The notes below the pieces were generated by a model that worked only from the letters and a program-made list of their open reading frames with translations, had not been told where the DNA came from and ran no database searches. Shown here piece by piece: positions 21,874 through 34,460 of a stretch of 64,000 nucleotides of DNA (its first letter is position 1; each line of letters opens with the position of its first letter). The position numbers and the translations under genes were made by a program. The DNA comes from Phocoena phocoena (taxonomy: Eukaryota; Chordata; Mammalia; Artiodactyla; Phocoenidae): positions 106,654,313-106,718,312 of the forward strand of contig NC_089225.1 in the NCBI RefSeq assembly GCF_963924675.1. Reading direction: 5' to 3'.

Positions 21874-24560
21874 TCAGATAATATACTGGAGGAAAGGAAG
21901 TACAACAAATAGGTTAAATGATGTTCCTTCGCTATGAAGAATATTAAAAAATGTGTAATATCAAGACCCACAATAGATAAACAGGCAAAGGACACAAATA
22001 ATTCCCATAAGATTTACTAAGAAATAAAATTTTTGCTTATATAATCAAAGAAGCTGGCAAGGGTTCCGTGAAACAGTCACCAATATACTGGTGAGTATAC
22101 ACAAAAGTACCCAACCTTGGGACGTTGATAACTTATATTACAAGCCCTAGAAATCTTATTAGTCTTTCATTCAGAGATTCTAAAAATTTGCCTTAAGTAA
22201 ATTATGCAAAAGAAGGAAACAATATGTACAGAAATATGTTCACTTTAATATTTTTTTCTGATAGCAAAAAATACACGCATGCATTTAAATGTCAACAAGA
22301 GCTTAATTTCACTACGGTAAATCTAGTCAATGGAAAATTTTTGTCTGCCTATGTTATGTTTATACTGACTACATTAAATAAGAAACCCACAAACTACAGA
22401 ATTATACATTCAGAATGATTTCAAATATGATTTAAAAAACCCACGCAGAGGGAAAAAAACCTAGAAAAAGTTTCCAAATACCAAACGTTGGTTGCATTCT
22501 AACAGTTAGATGGGGGGTGATTTTTAAATCTTTTATCTTTATCTCACTCTTTTGTGTGTGTGTGTATTTTTCTAATGATAAAATGAAAACAATTGAAAAA
22601 TTGTTTAATGCATTAAATGCTGGGGAAAAAGAAGAAAAATAAGAACAGCTTTTGACTTTCCCTTAAAAGAAGCAACATCTGGGTGTGTGCTTGAGGCAAG
22701 GTGGGAGCGGAAGGGAGGTTTACACAGAATTTAAAGGAATGCATTGAACTAACAGATGCTCAGTTGATGAGGCATAAATCTTGCCAGGTCAAAGATTTCA
22801 ACATGGAGTGTCAGAGGGACTTGGGAACAAAGTCTGAAGTGACAGAGAATTGGACAAGTGAGGAAGCTGGTGCCACCTAAGCGACCGGAGAACAGGCACA
22901 AGAGCCCGATACCCGACAAAAAGCAAAGTTTCCTCAGTCCGCAGGTCAGCCATCACATCGTGAAAATTGTGCATAAGGAGGAAAGAAGAATATGAAAGAG
23001 GCTCAAAATGCCAGATGAACATTGAGTGCCAGAGAGTGGGTGAAGGGGAGGGAAGATGTTTAAATACAAAGTTCAGAGAGCTATTAGTAGAAACAAATGT
23101 AGACATTAAAATTTAACTATTTTCTAACGTGGGTATTTAGGTTAAATTGTCTTGTCTATTTTAAAGGGACAAAGGAAGAGAAAATTCACAGTAGACACTG
23201 AAAGTGAAAAAAAACTGCAGTGTCTCAATATAGAAAGCAGACGGGCAACCCCATGGAGGTTTAGACAAATGTAACAATTATAATAAAAATTATAATACTC
23301 CCTAACAATTATATTAACTATAATACTTCTTATCAAAGGGGGAAGCCGATAAAATATTAAAACTCAATCATCTTGTGCCAATAAGAAACACACAAAAAAC
23401 CAAAAAGGCATAGATAGAGTAAAATGATAAGATAATCTATGGATTGGCAGGCACACAGAACGCTAGGAAAGAAGGAAATATGACAAAGTAATTCTTTTTA
23501 GTAAAAAGAACTGAGGGAGTAACACAGAAACCCCACAAGGTAAATGTTATAATAAACAATTAATACGTAAAATTTATGTTCCAATGAGCATAGCCAAGAA
23601 ATCCATGATGGGAACAAGCAGAAATGCAAAACAAAGTAGAAATAGAAATGTAATTGTACGTAGAGACCTTAATGCTCCCCTCTTAGAATACCACAGATCA
23701 AGTAGGCAGAGCTGTTTAGAGCCCAATGAGTAAGGCAGAACTAGCAGATTAGTGAGAACTACGTCATAAATCAACGGAATACACTCTCTTGGGGAGAGGA
23801 CAAGTGTCTTTCAACAGACTCATCCCATTGCTGAGCCCAGACAAGGACTCCAAGGCAATGGCAATTCCACTCTCCTGTTCTCAGATCCATTTGCTGCAGC
23901 ACCGTGATAGTAATAATATATAATCAGCATTTTTATGCATTCTCTTAGGCAGTCTCTTAGGTAATGTGTCAAAGATAAAATCAGAAGTACATCACTGAAA
24001 TATTGGAAAGGAACAAATATTTATATATAAAACACAGATGCAGTCACCGCTGAAAGGAAAATAATTCCTAAGTAGTCTCGTAAACAGGAAGACAGTGAGA
24101 AACGAGGTGAACCCCGGCTACAGTCAGAAAATCTAGAAGAGGAGCGTGGCGGACCTGTGACAAGTGGCCCTTGCGCTGCTCTGACCACCCAGGCACCAGA
24201 GGCTGTGTGTCTGCAGGGGCTGCATGCAGAGGGACTGGGAATGTAAAGGAAGGACTAGGGTTGTTCATAATCTATAAAAGAATAGACATATCAGCGTCTC
24301 CAAGGCTCAAGACAAGCTCTACTGTGTGACTCCACAAGGCCACAAAAGAAACGGTTTCCAGGTGCTGTAAAAAGCAGATCTATCTTGCTACCAGAAGTCA
24401 GAGAGCAGACCAAACGGCTATGTAATGAGCTCTCTGTCCCCAGAGGTATGCAAGCAAAGGCAGAATATCTGTTTATTCAGAATGTTGTCAAGAAAATTCA
24501 TGTATATGAGAGGTTTTCTTTTTAAACCCTGAAATAGAATATTCTGTCAATATATTGTTT
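21874..24560. other. AT-rich gene-free stretch, old LINE debris
   Basis: Continuation of the decayed LINE/HAL1-like region, with a short (GT)n at about 22553-22566. No gene is supported. Open frames are short and lack domains. Confidence 0.4.
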
Positions 24561-25000
24561 TCTAATGTTTAGTGAAGAAGAGAGAAAACATCTCATACAG
24601 GATAAGAGACTGGGCTGGGAGTCCAGAGGCCCCTGTTCTGCTCCTGGCTCTCTCTGGCTGTGGGGCCTCTGTCTGGGTTCTCTCATCCAAACAGCACTGC
24701 CCAGCCCTGGGGTCCTGGAGCCCGTGGCCTCACCAAGGGGCTCTCTTACTGCCAACTCGGCCACATTCTGGGCTGTGATTCCTGCAGCTGTCAGGGCCCA
24801 GTCTGCCTACATCTTCAAGGACCCAGCATCCCACTTGGGGCAGCCCTGATCCCGTGTGTGTACAGCGGGGGCATCTAAACGCAGCTGTGGCTCAGACCAA
24901 GCCAGCCTTCCTTCCTGGAAAGTCCTGGATTTTCCAGAAAACACCAGCAATGGGAAAAATGCAACTTTAGGTGGTTTGCAGGCTAAGACAATGCTTCTCT

Positions 25001-25221
25001 CTCTCTTTTTTTTTTTTTTTTTTTGCGGTATTCGGGCCTCTCACTCTTGTGGCCTCTCCCTTTGCAGAGCACAGGCTCCGGACACGCAGGCTCAGCGGCC
25101 ATGGCTCACGGGCCCAGCTGCTCTGCGGCATGTGGGATCTTCCCGGACCGGGGCATGAACCCACATCTCCTGCATCGGCAGGCGTACTCCCAACCACTGC
25201 GCCACCAGGGAAGCCCGGAAG
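25001..25221 (-). mobile_element. CHR-type SINE, antisense
   Basis: T-run, then 'gcggtattcgggcctctcac', ending 'caccagggaagccc'. The TSD ATGCTTCTCT is present at 24991-25000 and 25222-25231. Confidence 0.93.
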
Positions 25222-25231
25222 ATGCTTCTCT

Positions 25232-26121
25232 TATGCTGCCGAATCCCTCATCCTCGGGGAGCACTCTGGTGGGAGCCAACTCAGAGATGGGAGTCCCAGC
25301 CTGGGGCTGAGCAGAGCTGGTACAGCCTGAGGGACGTGGTTTGAAGAGGAACATTCCGCAGGACCAAGTTCCTTGCCTGAAATCCCAATCTCCTCTGGGG
25401 GCGCAGTGGTGAATGCCACAGTTAGAATATAAATGTTTACTTGGATGCAGTTATCTGTTACTAGTACTGCAGTGTGAGCTGGGCTTCTGGGGCACGATTA
25501 AGAAAGAACAGGACACGGGGGGATGGGGCACATAGGCAGAATCTCCAGGAGTCCAGAATTTTGCTGTAGCTGTACTTTGAGCTTGGTGGGGTGAAATGAG
25601 ACTGGGGGAGTGCAGGGGCCAGCTCAGGGACTTGAGATATGGCCCCTCTGTGCTAAGTGCTCTAAGGAGAGAACTTGGTACATTCCTGGGATGCTGTTAT
25701 AATCATGCCCACTTTACAGAGGAAGACAGTGGGGCTCACAGAAGTTAAGGAGTCTACCTAAGATCAAACAGGTAGTGAGGGGCCTCCCTGGAGCTCACAT
25801 TCTGCGTCTGTCCATCTTTCCCTCACCCCATCCCCACCGGCAGCATCAGCAAGAGGACCCGGTACATCCAGGAGCTCCCAGCACCCCCTTCCTCACTCCT
25901 TTCAGTGCCTGGCACCACCCAACAGAGTCTGATACACTCAGACTCACCTCCCCTCCTAAAAACCCCATCCCTTCCTCCAGTCCACTTCCCTGATCCACCG
26001 TATCATCTGATATGATGTCCCTGCTGTGGCCGGGTGGAGCTGTTAACAGCATCTGTGTGCCATTGGGGTGAGTGTCCTGTCATCCTCAAGCAACTCCGGG
26101 AAGGTGATATAACAGTCCGTC
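25232..26121. other. GC-rich non-coding stretch with a MIR fragment
   Basis: A MIR-like block lies at about 25690-25775 ('cccactttacagaggaagac', 'ggctcacagaagttaagg'). Otherwise nothing recognised. Confidence 0.5.
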
Positions 26122-26136
26122 AAAAAGGACTTATTA

Positions 26137-26328
26137 GGGCTTCCCTGGGGGCGCAGTGGTTGAGAATCCGCCTGCTGATGCAGGGGACGCGGGTTCGTGC
26201 CCCGGTCCGGGAGGATCCCACATGCTGCGGAGCGGCTCGGCCCGTGAGCCATGGCCGCTGAGCCTGCGCGTCCGGAGCCTGTGCTCCGCAACGGGAGAGG
26301 CCCGCGTACCGCAAAAAAAAAAAAAAAA
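26137..26328 (+). mobile_element. CHR-type SINE, plus strand, slightly shortened
   Basis: Standard element except that the 'ccacaacagtgagagg' block before the tail is missing ('gggagaggcccgcgtaccgc'). Perfect TSDs AAAAAGGACTTATTA lie at 26122-26136 and 26329-26343. Confidence 0.94.
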
Positions 26329-26654
26329 AAAAAGGACTTATTAAATGAAAGAGGGACTGAATTAACGACTGGTCTGGGGCAGCTCCAGGGTGACAGACGT
26401 TCCCCGTGGAGCTGAGACAGCCAGCCAGACCTGAGAGCACCAAGCCTTCCACGGAGCCCTGAGCTGCAGTGTGCACATCTTTGCCCCAGCTCCACCGCCC
26501 CGAGAGCGCAAAGCCCAGCCCAGGCCAGTCCTGCAGACATTTCCTGACTTCCCATTCTCCACCTCCACTCTTAAGAAAGATCTGGACTCCTCAGGGTTTT
26601 CCATGCTGCTGTATCTTCCCTCCCAGCCTCTCCAAGGGTTCGAGGATAATCTAG

Positions 26655-26830
26655 TTATAAGACATAACGGTATCCAGAGCTTGCTGGGTGCTAACTGGGG
26701 TGGGGAGGGGGAACAAGCACTTGCATCACTTACTGCTCTCCAGAGCCCCATGAGGAAGAAACTATTAATGCTCCCATTCCCCAGAGAGGTACACTGAGGC
26801 CGGGGAAGTTACACAGCTGGCGAGTGGCTG
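26655..26830 (+). repeat. MIR-like fragment
   Basis: Contains 'tgctgggtgctaac', 'gaggaagaaactattaatgc', 'cccagagaggtacactgagg' and 'aagttacacagctggcgagt', which is the MIR order. Diverged, approximate limits and orientation. Confidence 0.6.
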
Positions 26831-27374
26831 GCCTGGACTCCCAAGCATGGCTCTAGCTTGCCACGAGCACCCCACTCAGGGGCTGCAGGGTGATTCCTGA
26901 GTTTGTCATCTTGGGCTCGTTGTGCTTTCCTGGCCAGATTCCAGGGCAGCAGGCAGCCAGGGCAGTGGAGGTTGGTGGCACGCAAGCCGAGCTCCCAAGG
27001 GGAAGGCTCCTGCACTGCCTGCAGCGAGGTTTCCCCACTCAGGCAAGATGCTGCCACCCTGAGTCAAATCAGGAGGAAGTTGAGAGTTCGCAGAAAATGT
27101 CACCTGCAGTCAGGGACAAACCAGCCCTCCGCTGCCACTGCCGCTGCCACGGAGGCTGCCCGGGGCTGCCACTACCCCTGCCGAATAGGGGCAGGTGTGG
27201 ACAGAGCCCAGGACCCGAGGACCCGGTTGACCTCAGGAAAGTCGCCCGCAGTCCCAGAAAGCAAGGTCAGTGTGTGGTTCTGTGTGTCGGGTTTTCTGAG
27301 CGGCCCAGGGGCTATTACCTGTAGGGGGTCCAGTGCAGCCGATGGAGTTGTGAGATGTCCTTTCTCCTCCCAGC

Positions 27375-27455
27375 TTGGTCACCAACTTGCTCTGGCGAGA
27401 GTCACTTCCTTCTCTGGGTCTCAGCTTCCTCATCTGTGAAATGAGGGGGTGGGAC
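27375..27455 (+). repeat. MIR core fragment
   Basis: The 'gagtcacttccttctctggg' and 'cagcttcctcatctgtgaaatgagg' phrases are the MIR core in the sense direction. Confidence 0.65.
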
Positions 27456-27498
27456 CACATTGTCTTCAAGCAGCTTCGCAGCAGCCTTGTCTGGCCAA

Positions 27499-27602
27499 GG
27501 GGCTCCTTCTCTCGGGTCAGGAGAGGGGCTCCTTCTCTCGGGTCAGGAGAGGGGCTTCTTCTCCTGGGTCAGGAGAGGGGCTCCTTCTCTCGGGTCAGGA
27601 GA
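27499..27602. repeat. 26-bp tandem repeat, four units
   Basis: Four 26-bp copies of ggggctccttctctcggg followed by tcaggaga (27499, 27525, 27551, 27577), then a partial copy. Copies 1, 2 and 4 are identical; copy 3 differs at two sites. Confidence 0.95.
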
Positions 27603-29159
27603 GGGGCTCCGTGGGGCTCCCTCCTCTCTAAGTGCAGCTAGAATGCGGCCTGGGGTGGCGGACATGTTGCCAGGAAGAGGCTCTAGGTTCTTGTGTCCTC
27701 TCAGAGGGTCTGCGCACTCACTCAGCTTCCCCAAAACAACGTCAAGAGGCACCGCCTGAGCCGAGGTGTGAGAAGCCTCTGGAAGAGGAGGGACGATCTC
27801 ACGCAGCAGACATTCTGAGCTTGGCATCACACAGGGACAGCCAGCATCTGAAAAGGGCTGTCACGGCTTCCAGCGCTTCTGGGGTTTAGGATTCAGAAGT
27901 ACTGCCCACAGAAAGGAAGGTGGTGCTGGACACCTTCATATTTCAGGACTTATGGGTTGGGAAGGTCCAGCCTAGGAGATCTCAGCCCCTGCCTGCGTGT
28001 CCTCAGGGACGGTCAGCAGGGCATGCCGGTGATGTTGCTCCTTGGTCCTAGCTTCTCTGCGCCTGGCCTCCACAGGGATTTGGGTCAGCCTTGGCCTGCA
28101 TCACTCCCAAGGGCCCTGTGAGCAGAGATTTCCCCGGGGCGGCCCATCTCCAGGGCAGGAAGAGCCAAGCCTCGCCCACGGGCCCCAGGAGGCTGTCAGC
28201 AAGGAACCCGTGCAGATTCTAGACATTCAGAAAAGTCTGGGCTGAAACGCAGCCTGGCAGATGCCGCTCCCTGCCCAGGAGGGACTAGGAGATCCCACGA
28301 AAGACTGAGGCACGGGCTGTTTCTACAGGCCTGGCAGGCCGGGGCTTTCAGGCATCTACAGGAATAGAAACTCTCCAAAGTGGGTCGGGGTGATTTATCC
28401 CAGCAAACTCTGTCTCTGTATAAACAGTAGCTTGTGTGTGACTGTGGGCGAGTCACCTGGCCCTCCAGAGCACGGGTTCCTCGTCATTCGGTGAAAAGCT
28501 TGACAGAACACTTTAAGTTCTCACCGTCTCCGATCCAATCACACTCGTGCTTGTGCTATGGGTAGAACCAAGTTCTCTCATTACCCTGGGCCATGGAACA
28601 CAAGCCGGCCTGGGCTCAAGGCAGGGCAGCGGGCAGTCCTTCCCCAAGCGAGGCCACCCCAGGCCCCTGGCCCAATCTAAGCCGAGGTGAGGTGCCCAGG
28701 CCAGGGCACCCTGGGTGAAGCTGCAGGAGGCCAGGAGCCCGTGGGGAAAGCAGCAGGGAGGAGATGGGCAGGTGTCCAGGGCCTGCGGCGTGGGAGCTCC
28801 GGGAAGGGGTCAGCCTCGAGGGGCCCGCAGAGAAGGACTCACAGCTCAGGCCCTCCTCAAAGAGAGCCTTACCCACCTCCCGTTCCGGCTATCTTTTTTG
28901 TTGTTGTTAATGAATATTTCTGTGTTTTATTACTGTTGCTTTTTATTTTAAATTTGGAACGCAAACACGTGATTCAAATACACATGTAAACATACAGTAA
29001 AATGTCTGTGCCCAGCACCCACCTACCCTCAGGGTGCCGCTGATTGCAGCTTCTATCACAGTTTCTATACAAGCATGTACACATATGTGGGTCCTTATTT
29101 TCTCCCTTTTAATGCAAACACAAGTCATCTTCCACCTCCCTTTCTTGAAGACCTTTGCT
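27603..29159. other. GC-rich non-coding stretch
   Basis: Contains a MIR-like block near 28410-28500 ('tgtgactgtgggcgagtcac'). No gene supported. Confidence 0.4.
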
Positions 29160-29307
29160 AACGACCCTCAACAAGGGAGTGGGCCCCTGGCAGGGGAACA
29201 ACCCTCATCAAGGGAGTGGGCCCCTGGCAGGGGAACAACCCTCATCAAGGGAGTGGACCCCTGGCAGGGGAACGACCCTCATCAAGGGAGTGGATCCCTG
29301 GCAGGAG
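29160..29307. repeat. 37-bp tandem repeat, four units
   Basis: Four head-to-tail 37-bp copies built from aacgaccctcaacaaggg and agtgggcccctggcagggg, starting at 29160, 29197, 29234 and 29271. Units differ by one to a few substitutions. Confidence 0.95.
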
Positions 29308-29449
29308 AGCGTGTGGTTCAGGGAGGCTCAGAGTGCGCTGGCTCGTTAGGGGCGGACCAGGCAAGGACTTGCCCAGGGCTGACCCATGGCTCTGGCTTCT
29401 CCATCCAGCTCCATCCAGAGTTGCCCACCGCTGTGGGAGAGGGAGGCGG

Positions 29450-29472
<23 letters not shown>
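29450..29472. repeat. (GT)n microsatellite
   Basis: Uninterrupted GT dinucleotides followed by a short imperfect extension. Confidence 0.95.
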
Positions 29473-29480
<8 letters not shown>

Positions 29481-32400
29481 ATTGCAGGCTGTAAGTGCTG
29501 GGTCACAGTCACATAGGATGCCTCCCAACCCTGCCCAGAGGAGCTACTCAGGGAACAGGGGGAGGGACAAGGTGGGGAAGGAGGATTCTAGAGGCACAGA
29601 GAACAGCCAAGGGCAGTCACGAGGATGGAGGAGCGTGGCGTTTGGGGGGATCTGGGGGTTTCTCTGTAGAGTCGAAGGGCTGGCCAGACATCAGCAGGGG
29701 CAGGGGTGCTCAGGGGCCCCAGGGAACGTATGCACTGGATCAGAATGTCATACAGGAAGCTGTCCAATAAAACAGAATGCTCTGACATAGTCCAGAGCTT
29801 TTCTTCTCACACCCAGCCAAATCAGGACCAGCTACCGTGGGCTGGGGCAGTTCAAGAATTGGACACAGGACAGACCCACTCGGGGGGCAGGGTCAGTGTG
29901 GAGTGAGGGCAACAGCAGTAACAGGAAGGAATCAGGAAGGGAAGGGGGTGTCGGGTGGTTTGAGGGAAGGGTCGTTGTCATCAGAGGCAGCCTGATTCCG
30001 GCGAGAGCCTCAGGCGGCCGGGCTCAGTAACCGCTTCCCATGCAGCCGCTTTGTAAATTTGGCTCGTTGCCTAACTTCTGTAAATTGGGGGTCAGATATT
30101 CATTCAATCAACAAACTCCTTACCAGGCAGTGGTGATCAAGACAGACAGCAGGACCTGCCTCAGAACACTGCTTTTAGGAGTCGGCGTGACCGCAGGGCT
30201 CAGAGCACCAGCAAGTGTCCGGTACTTCACGATGCTGAGACCCCTTGGCCCCCATTGACGTATGTCTGCCTCAAGGGTCTCTCAGGAGAAAAGGAAAGCA
30301 GCAACGTGGAGAAGGAAACCTTCCTGATAGAAGGGGATGGGGTCCCAGACATGAGGCAGCCTGGACAGAGAGAGGAGGGCAGGAGACACTGAGGACGGAA
30401 AGGCAGGGAGGCACCCTCAGCGCCACACCTCCAGGCTCTGCCACAGATCTGTCCCTAAGCCCAACCTATGCATTTAGCCTGCCTAACTCAGTCCACTGGA
30501 GCACAAACGAGGCCCTTTCCGGGCGTCTGAACCAAGTCCCTGAGGACCACCCCGCCAGGCCCCCTAGTTGTTGGCAAATCAGCTGAACCCTATAGCACCC
30601 ACAGAGCCTCCCTGAAAGTGGGCACTGGGTAGCCGACAGCATCAAGGTCTAGACGCTTCCTAGCAAGTAGAACCTACTAGGGCATAGCAGCCCTTTAGGA
30701 TTCACCCATTCCCCTCCCACACGCCCCTTCCTGCTCTCGCTAGAAATGTAGTGCAAGGTTAAGGCAGAAAGTTCTGGGTGCTCAGATACCTGGGTGTGGG
30801 CTTTCCCTTCGGTTCCTGTCATGACTCTGGTCATTTCTTCAGAGCTCCCTGCCCCCCACAATTGTCCTCCCTGTTGCTGCTTTTGGCCCTAATGCGATCT
30901 GGAGTCCACCGAGGGTGCAGGACTCAGACAAGGTGGACTCCAAGGCAGACGCCAAAATTCCGCAGCATCAGAGGGGCCCTTCACCATGAAGGGTGTAAAG
31001 ACCACAGGGCTCTAGAAAAGATGGGCATCCAAAGCTTCCCCTCCACAAGGGAGGAAGGGTTCTGTGATTTATGTGTAAGCAGGGCCAGCACTTCGAGGAA
31101 GCATCTGAATGTAGATGCCTCCAAGTTACCACCCCTGGCTTTCTTGTCCAGGTTCTCCAAGGCCCCTCGGGGGTCTGGCCCTCAACGGGGAGACTGACCT
31201 GGGCTGAGCCATGGAGGGAGCTTCCTGGCCTTTCCGCCTCCAGCTTGGCATCCAGGGCCCCAGTCCCCCTCCTGCCTGGGCCCTGGGGGCTTCTCTCCTC
31301 TGGCCTCCGGGGCTCCATGACACCTGCCGGAAGTCACAGCTCCCAGTTACACTGTATGTTTCCCGGGGACATGATGGAGTGGGGGAAGGGTGGACCCTTC
31401 TGGAATATTCTACTCTTCGTATTTCCTGTTGCATAAAGTACACTCTGTCCTTAGCCCACGTGTCCAATGGGAGTGTAATAATCTCTTTCACGCTTTAGTT
31501 ACTAAATATCTGTCCTACTTATTTTTTGTGTTTTCTCCTTACTACATTCCTTCCCAGCCCTCTCCCACTGACACACATTTTTATCTTTGCTGCAAGAAAA
31601 TTGTCAATTGGGGTATAATGGTATGTCCTTTTGTTCCCATGAATTGTCTTGCAGTGATTAATAACGAGTACATCTTCACCCCTCTACAGCTGGAGTTAGC
31701 ATGGTGTTCATTTCCTTCCTGGAAATCTTTGAATTCATTTTGATTTAAAAATTTTTTAATCCTGAGTTGGAGGATTAAAAAAGCTTCTCCAATACCGAGG
31801 GCCTGACAGGTCCCTGTAAGAGTGAAGCTGACCCTCCTATTTTCATACAAAAACGCTTTGTCCCCAGAGCCTGTTGCCCGCAGCTGCGGTGCCTCCACAT
31901 CTGCTCTTTATTGTCATCAAATATCTTCCCAGTAACTCCCCGCTCGTAGCTCAGTCTCCATCCCTGGACACCCCCCCACCCCAGGAGACCTCAGCAATGC
32001 CAGGACAGCGTCATCCACCATTTACACAGGCAGTCCTGAGGATCAGTCCGTGGGCTACGCCCTTATAAATAAAACCAGTCCATTCTCCAAACAAACCGTG
32101 AGGCGTACACTATCATTAGCCTCACTTACAGACGAGGAGACTGAGATGCAGCAAGGTCGAGTCATGACCCCACATGTGCGCCAGGAGCACAGCTGGACCT
32201 GGTCATCAAGCCGCGAGTCCAGGTTTGTACCTGCTGGGCCTGGCGCTCAGGGCACACCTGCACCACCTCACGGCATCCTCGCAAAGCCCCACAAGGCAGG
32301 GCCCACGAGCACCTCCGATTCATGGGTGTGGAAACAGAGACACGAGAGGTTAAACAGCGCACCCAGTTATTAAGAAGCTGAGATGCAGCGCAAACCACAC

Positions 32401-33569
32401 CTGCCTGACTCCAGAGGCTCCAAGGTAACTGCTACCCTCACCGCCTCTTAATTTGCACGCTGCTCTCACAATGCGACCTCCTCCTCTTCGCGCCTCCCGC
32501 CCCTGGGCGCCCCCAACCCCACAGCCCCTGAAAGCTCCTCTCTCCCTCGAGCCCTCCCTCCACCTGCTGCACCCCCTGCCTCTCCACTGCCCAGTTCATC
32601 CCCAGCCCGGGTCAGTCCCCACCCCTGCTGCACTCCACCCCCAGGCCACTGAGCCAGCGGAAAACGCTCCAAGAGGCAAAGGGAGCCACTCAAAACGGCG
32701 GTCTTGGAGCACCAGCACCCCTTCCTGGTGCGAGATCAGACCCACCCCAGCCTCTCCCGTATCTCCTTCTGCCCTCCCCAGGATCCCCACCATCCACGGA
32801 TGCCTTTGCCTCCAACGTCAGAGAGAAAACCTGGCTCATCGAGCATGAACCTCGGACCCCTCGTCCTCACAACGGCACGGTCTGCACCCAACCAACTTCC
32901 GCAAGGTGTTTCTGCTGCTTAGAGAAACTCACCTCCCAACTCTAGCCCACCTCACCTGTCTCCGCGGGGAACCTGCCCCATCAAGTTGTCACCGCTGTTT
33001 ATGAGGGGTGTCCGTAGGGCATAGAAAAATGTTAGGGGATGTTACAAGAACAGAACTTCATTCCCTGCTTATTGGTTTTGAAGGTAGACACTTACAAATT
33101 GGATGGATACCTGTTCTATAATCTAAGGTGACCATTAAACCTTAATTTATGTATGATATGATCTTTACAGAGATTTCTGTAAAGGAACATTAACTTCTGT
33201 TACATAACACATATAGTGTTATATGAAGGGAAAGCTATTACGGAAGGAAAAGTTTTCAGTGTTCATTAAAATAATTGGATCTACACCTCTTCTAAATGAA
33301 AAGAACATGGGTATGAATATTTATAAGATGAAAGCACAGAAGCTTCGGATTAAACAACATTCTCAAAGTTCTGAACTCGAGACAGTGTTAATCACAAGGA
33401 CAGTCTCCACGTGGGGCCGAAAGTCTCCAGGTCCACGTCTTCCAGCCCGGATGCATCTGCAGCCTGGATCCTTGCTCAGGCCCACCCTCCATCCTGGTCC
33501 AGGACTCCTCACCCCATTCCCTGATCCCATCACTTCCCAGCCTCCTGCAAAAAAAAAAGCACACTTTGT
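29473..33569. other. GC-rich gene-free stretch with MIR remnants
   Basis: MIR-like blocks lie at about 32095-32165 ('cctcacttacagacgaggag') and 32280-32380 ('tgtggaaacagagacacgag'). Many overlapping proline-, serine- and alanine-rich open frames occur, as expected from base composition. None is recognisable as a gene. Confidence 0.45.
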
Positions 33570-34460
33570 TCGAGTCCAAACACTGCCGCTGATGGTCTCC
33601 TTCCAGGCCTCGGTTTCCTCATCTCTACTGTGGGCACAGCTGTGCTGCAAGCACGGCCTCCGGTCATCTTACTCTCTCTCTCTAGAATTATCTGATCCTA
33701 AGTTCTGGGGAAACAGAGGCAGACAGAAGTCCAGGGTCAGACTCTCACCTTGTTCATTGGAAACAATGAAGAAAAAGCAGCCCTAATGTTATTCTGCTGT
33801 CCCCAGCCCATCGCCTTCCCCTCCGCCTTCCCTTGCCTCTTCCCCCTTACCTGCTCCCCTCTACCCCTGCCTGCTGCAGGCCCCTGCTCTCGGCCCTCGG
33901 CCTGGCCCTCCTTCTCCCCCTCACCCAGCCAGGCTCCCAGCTCTCAGCAGCAGGCCCTCTCCTAACTTTGGAGCCTGCAAGGCCCACTGCCTCCACTGAT
34001 CCCCTGGAGTCCCCTGCTCCCCCTGCCCCGCCAGTCCCCCTCCCCTGCCAGTCCCCCTCCCCACCAGTCCCTTCCGCCACCAGTTCCCCTGCCCCGCCAG
34101 TCCCCCTGCCCCGCCAGTCCCCCTCCCCTGCCAGTCCCCCTCCCCCCGCCCTCTTCCCTTGCCGCCTGGCCTTCCTCCCTGCTCCTCACTCCTCCTTTGT
34201 CCTGAACCACACTTCTGGCCCCCCTCTGGCCTCCAGCCATCTGGGCAACCTGCTCACCTGTCCCTACAACTTTCCTGCCCAGTCACCTCCTCCCATCATC
34301 TCCCCTCTTTTGGGCCATCGGGCAAACCATCCCAGAAGCCTGGTGCCCCTGCCAGTGGGCCCCTGGGCCTCTTGGAGCTTCGTGAGTTGGGCACCTCCTG
34401 GGCTCAGGGAGAGCCTGGTGGGCCCGCCAGCGCTCCAGGAAGCCCCATCCCTACAGCCAG
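33570..34460 (+). repeat. left arm of an inverted segmental duplication
   Basis: Shares a long colinear series of blocks with the reverse complement of 40065-40770: gatggtctcc, gtgggcacagctgtgctgca, tctctctagaatt, ttcattggaaacaatgaag, aaaaagcagccct, gttattctgctgtccccag, cccttacctgctcccctct, actgcctccac, ctcttccct-gccgcctggc, tacaactt, gcccagtcacctcctccc and ggtgcccctgccagtgggcc. This arm carries extra sequence of about 85 bp near 33880-33965 and a C-rich tandem array (34031-34149). Confidence 0.85.
34031..34149. repeat. 16-17-bp C-rich tandem array
   Basis: About seven units of ccagtccccctgccccg and variants. It accounts for the proline-rich open frames across this stretch. Confidence 0.9.
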
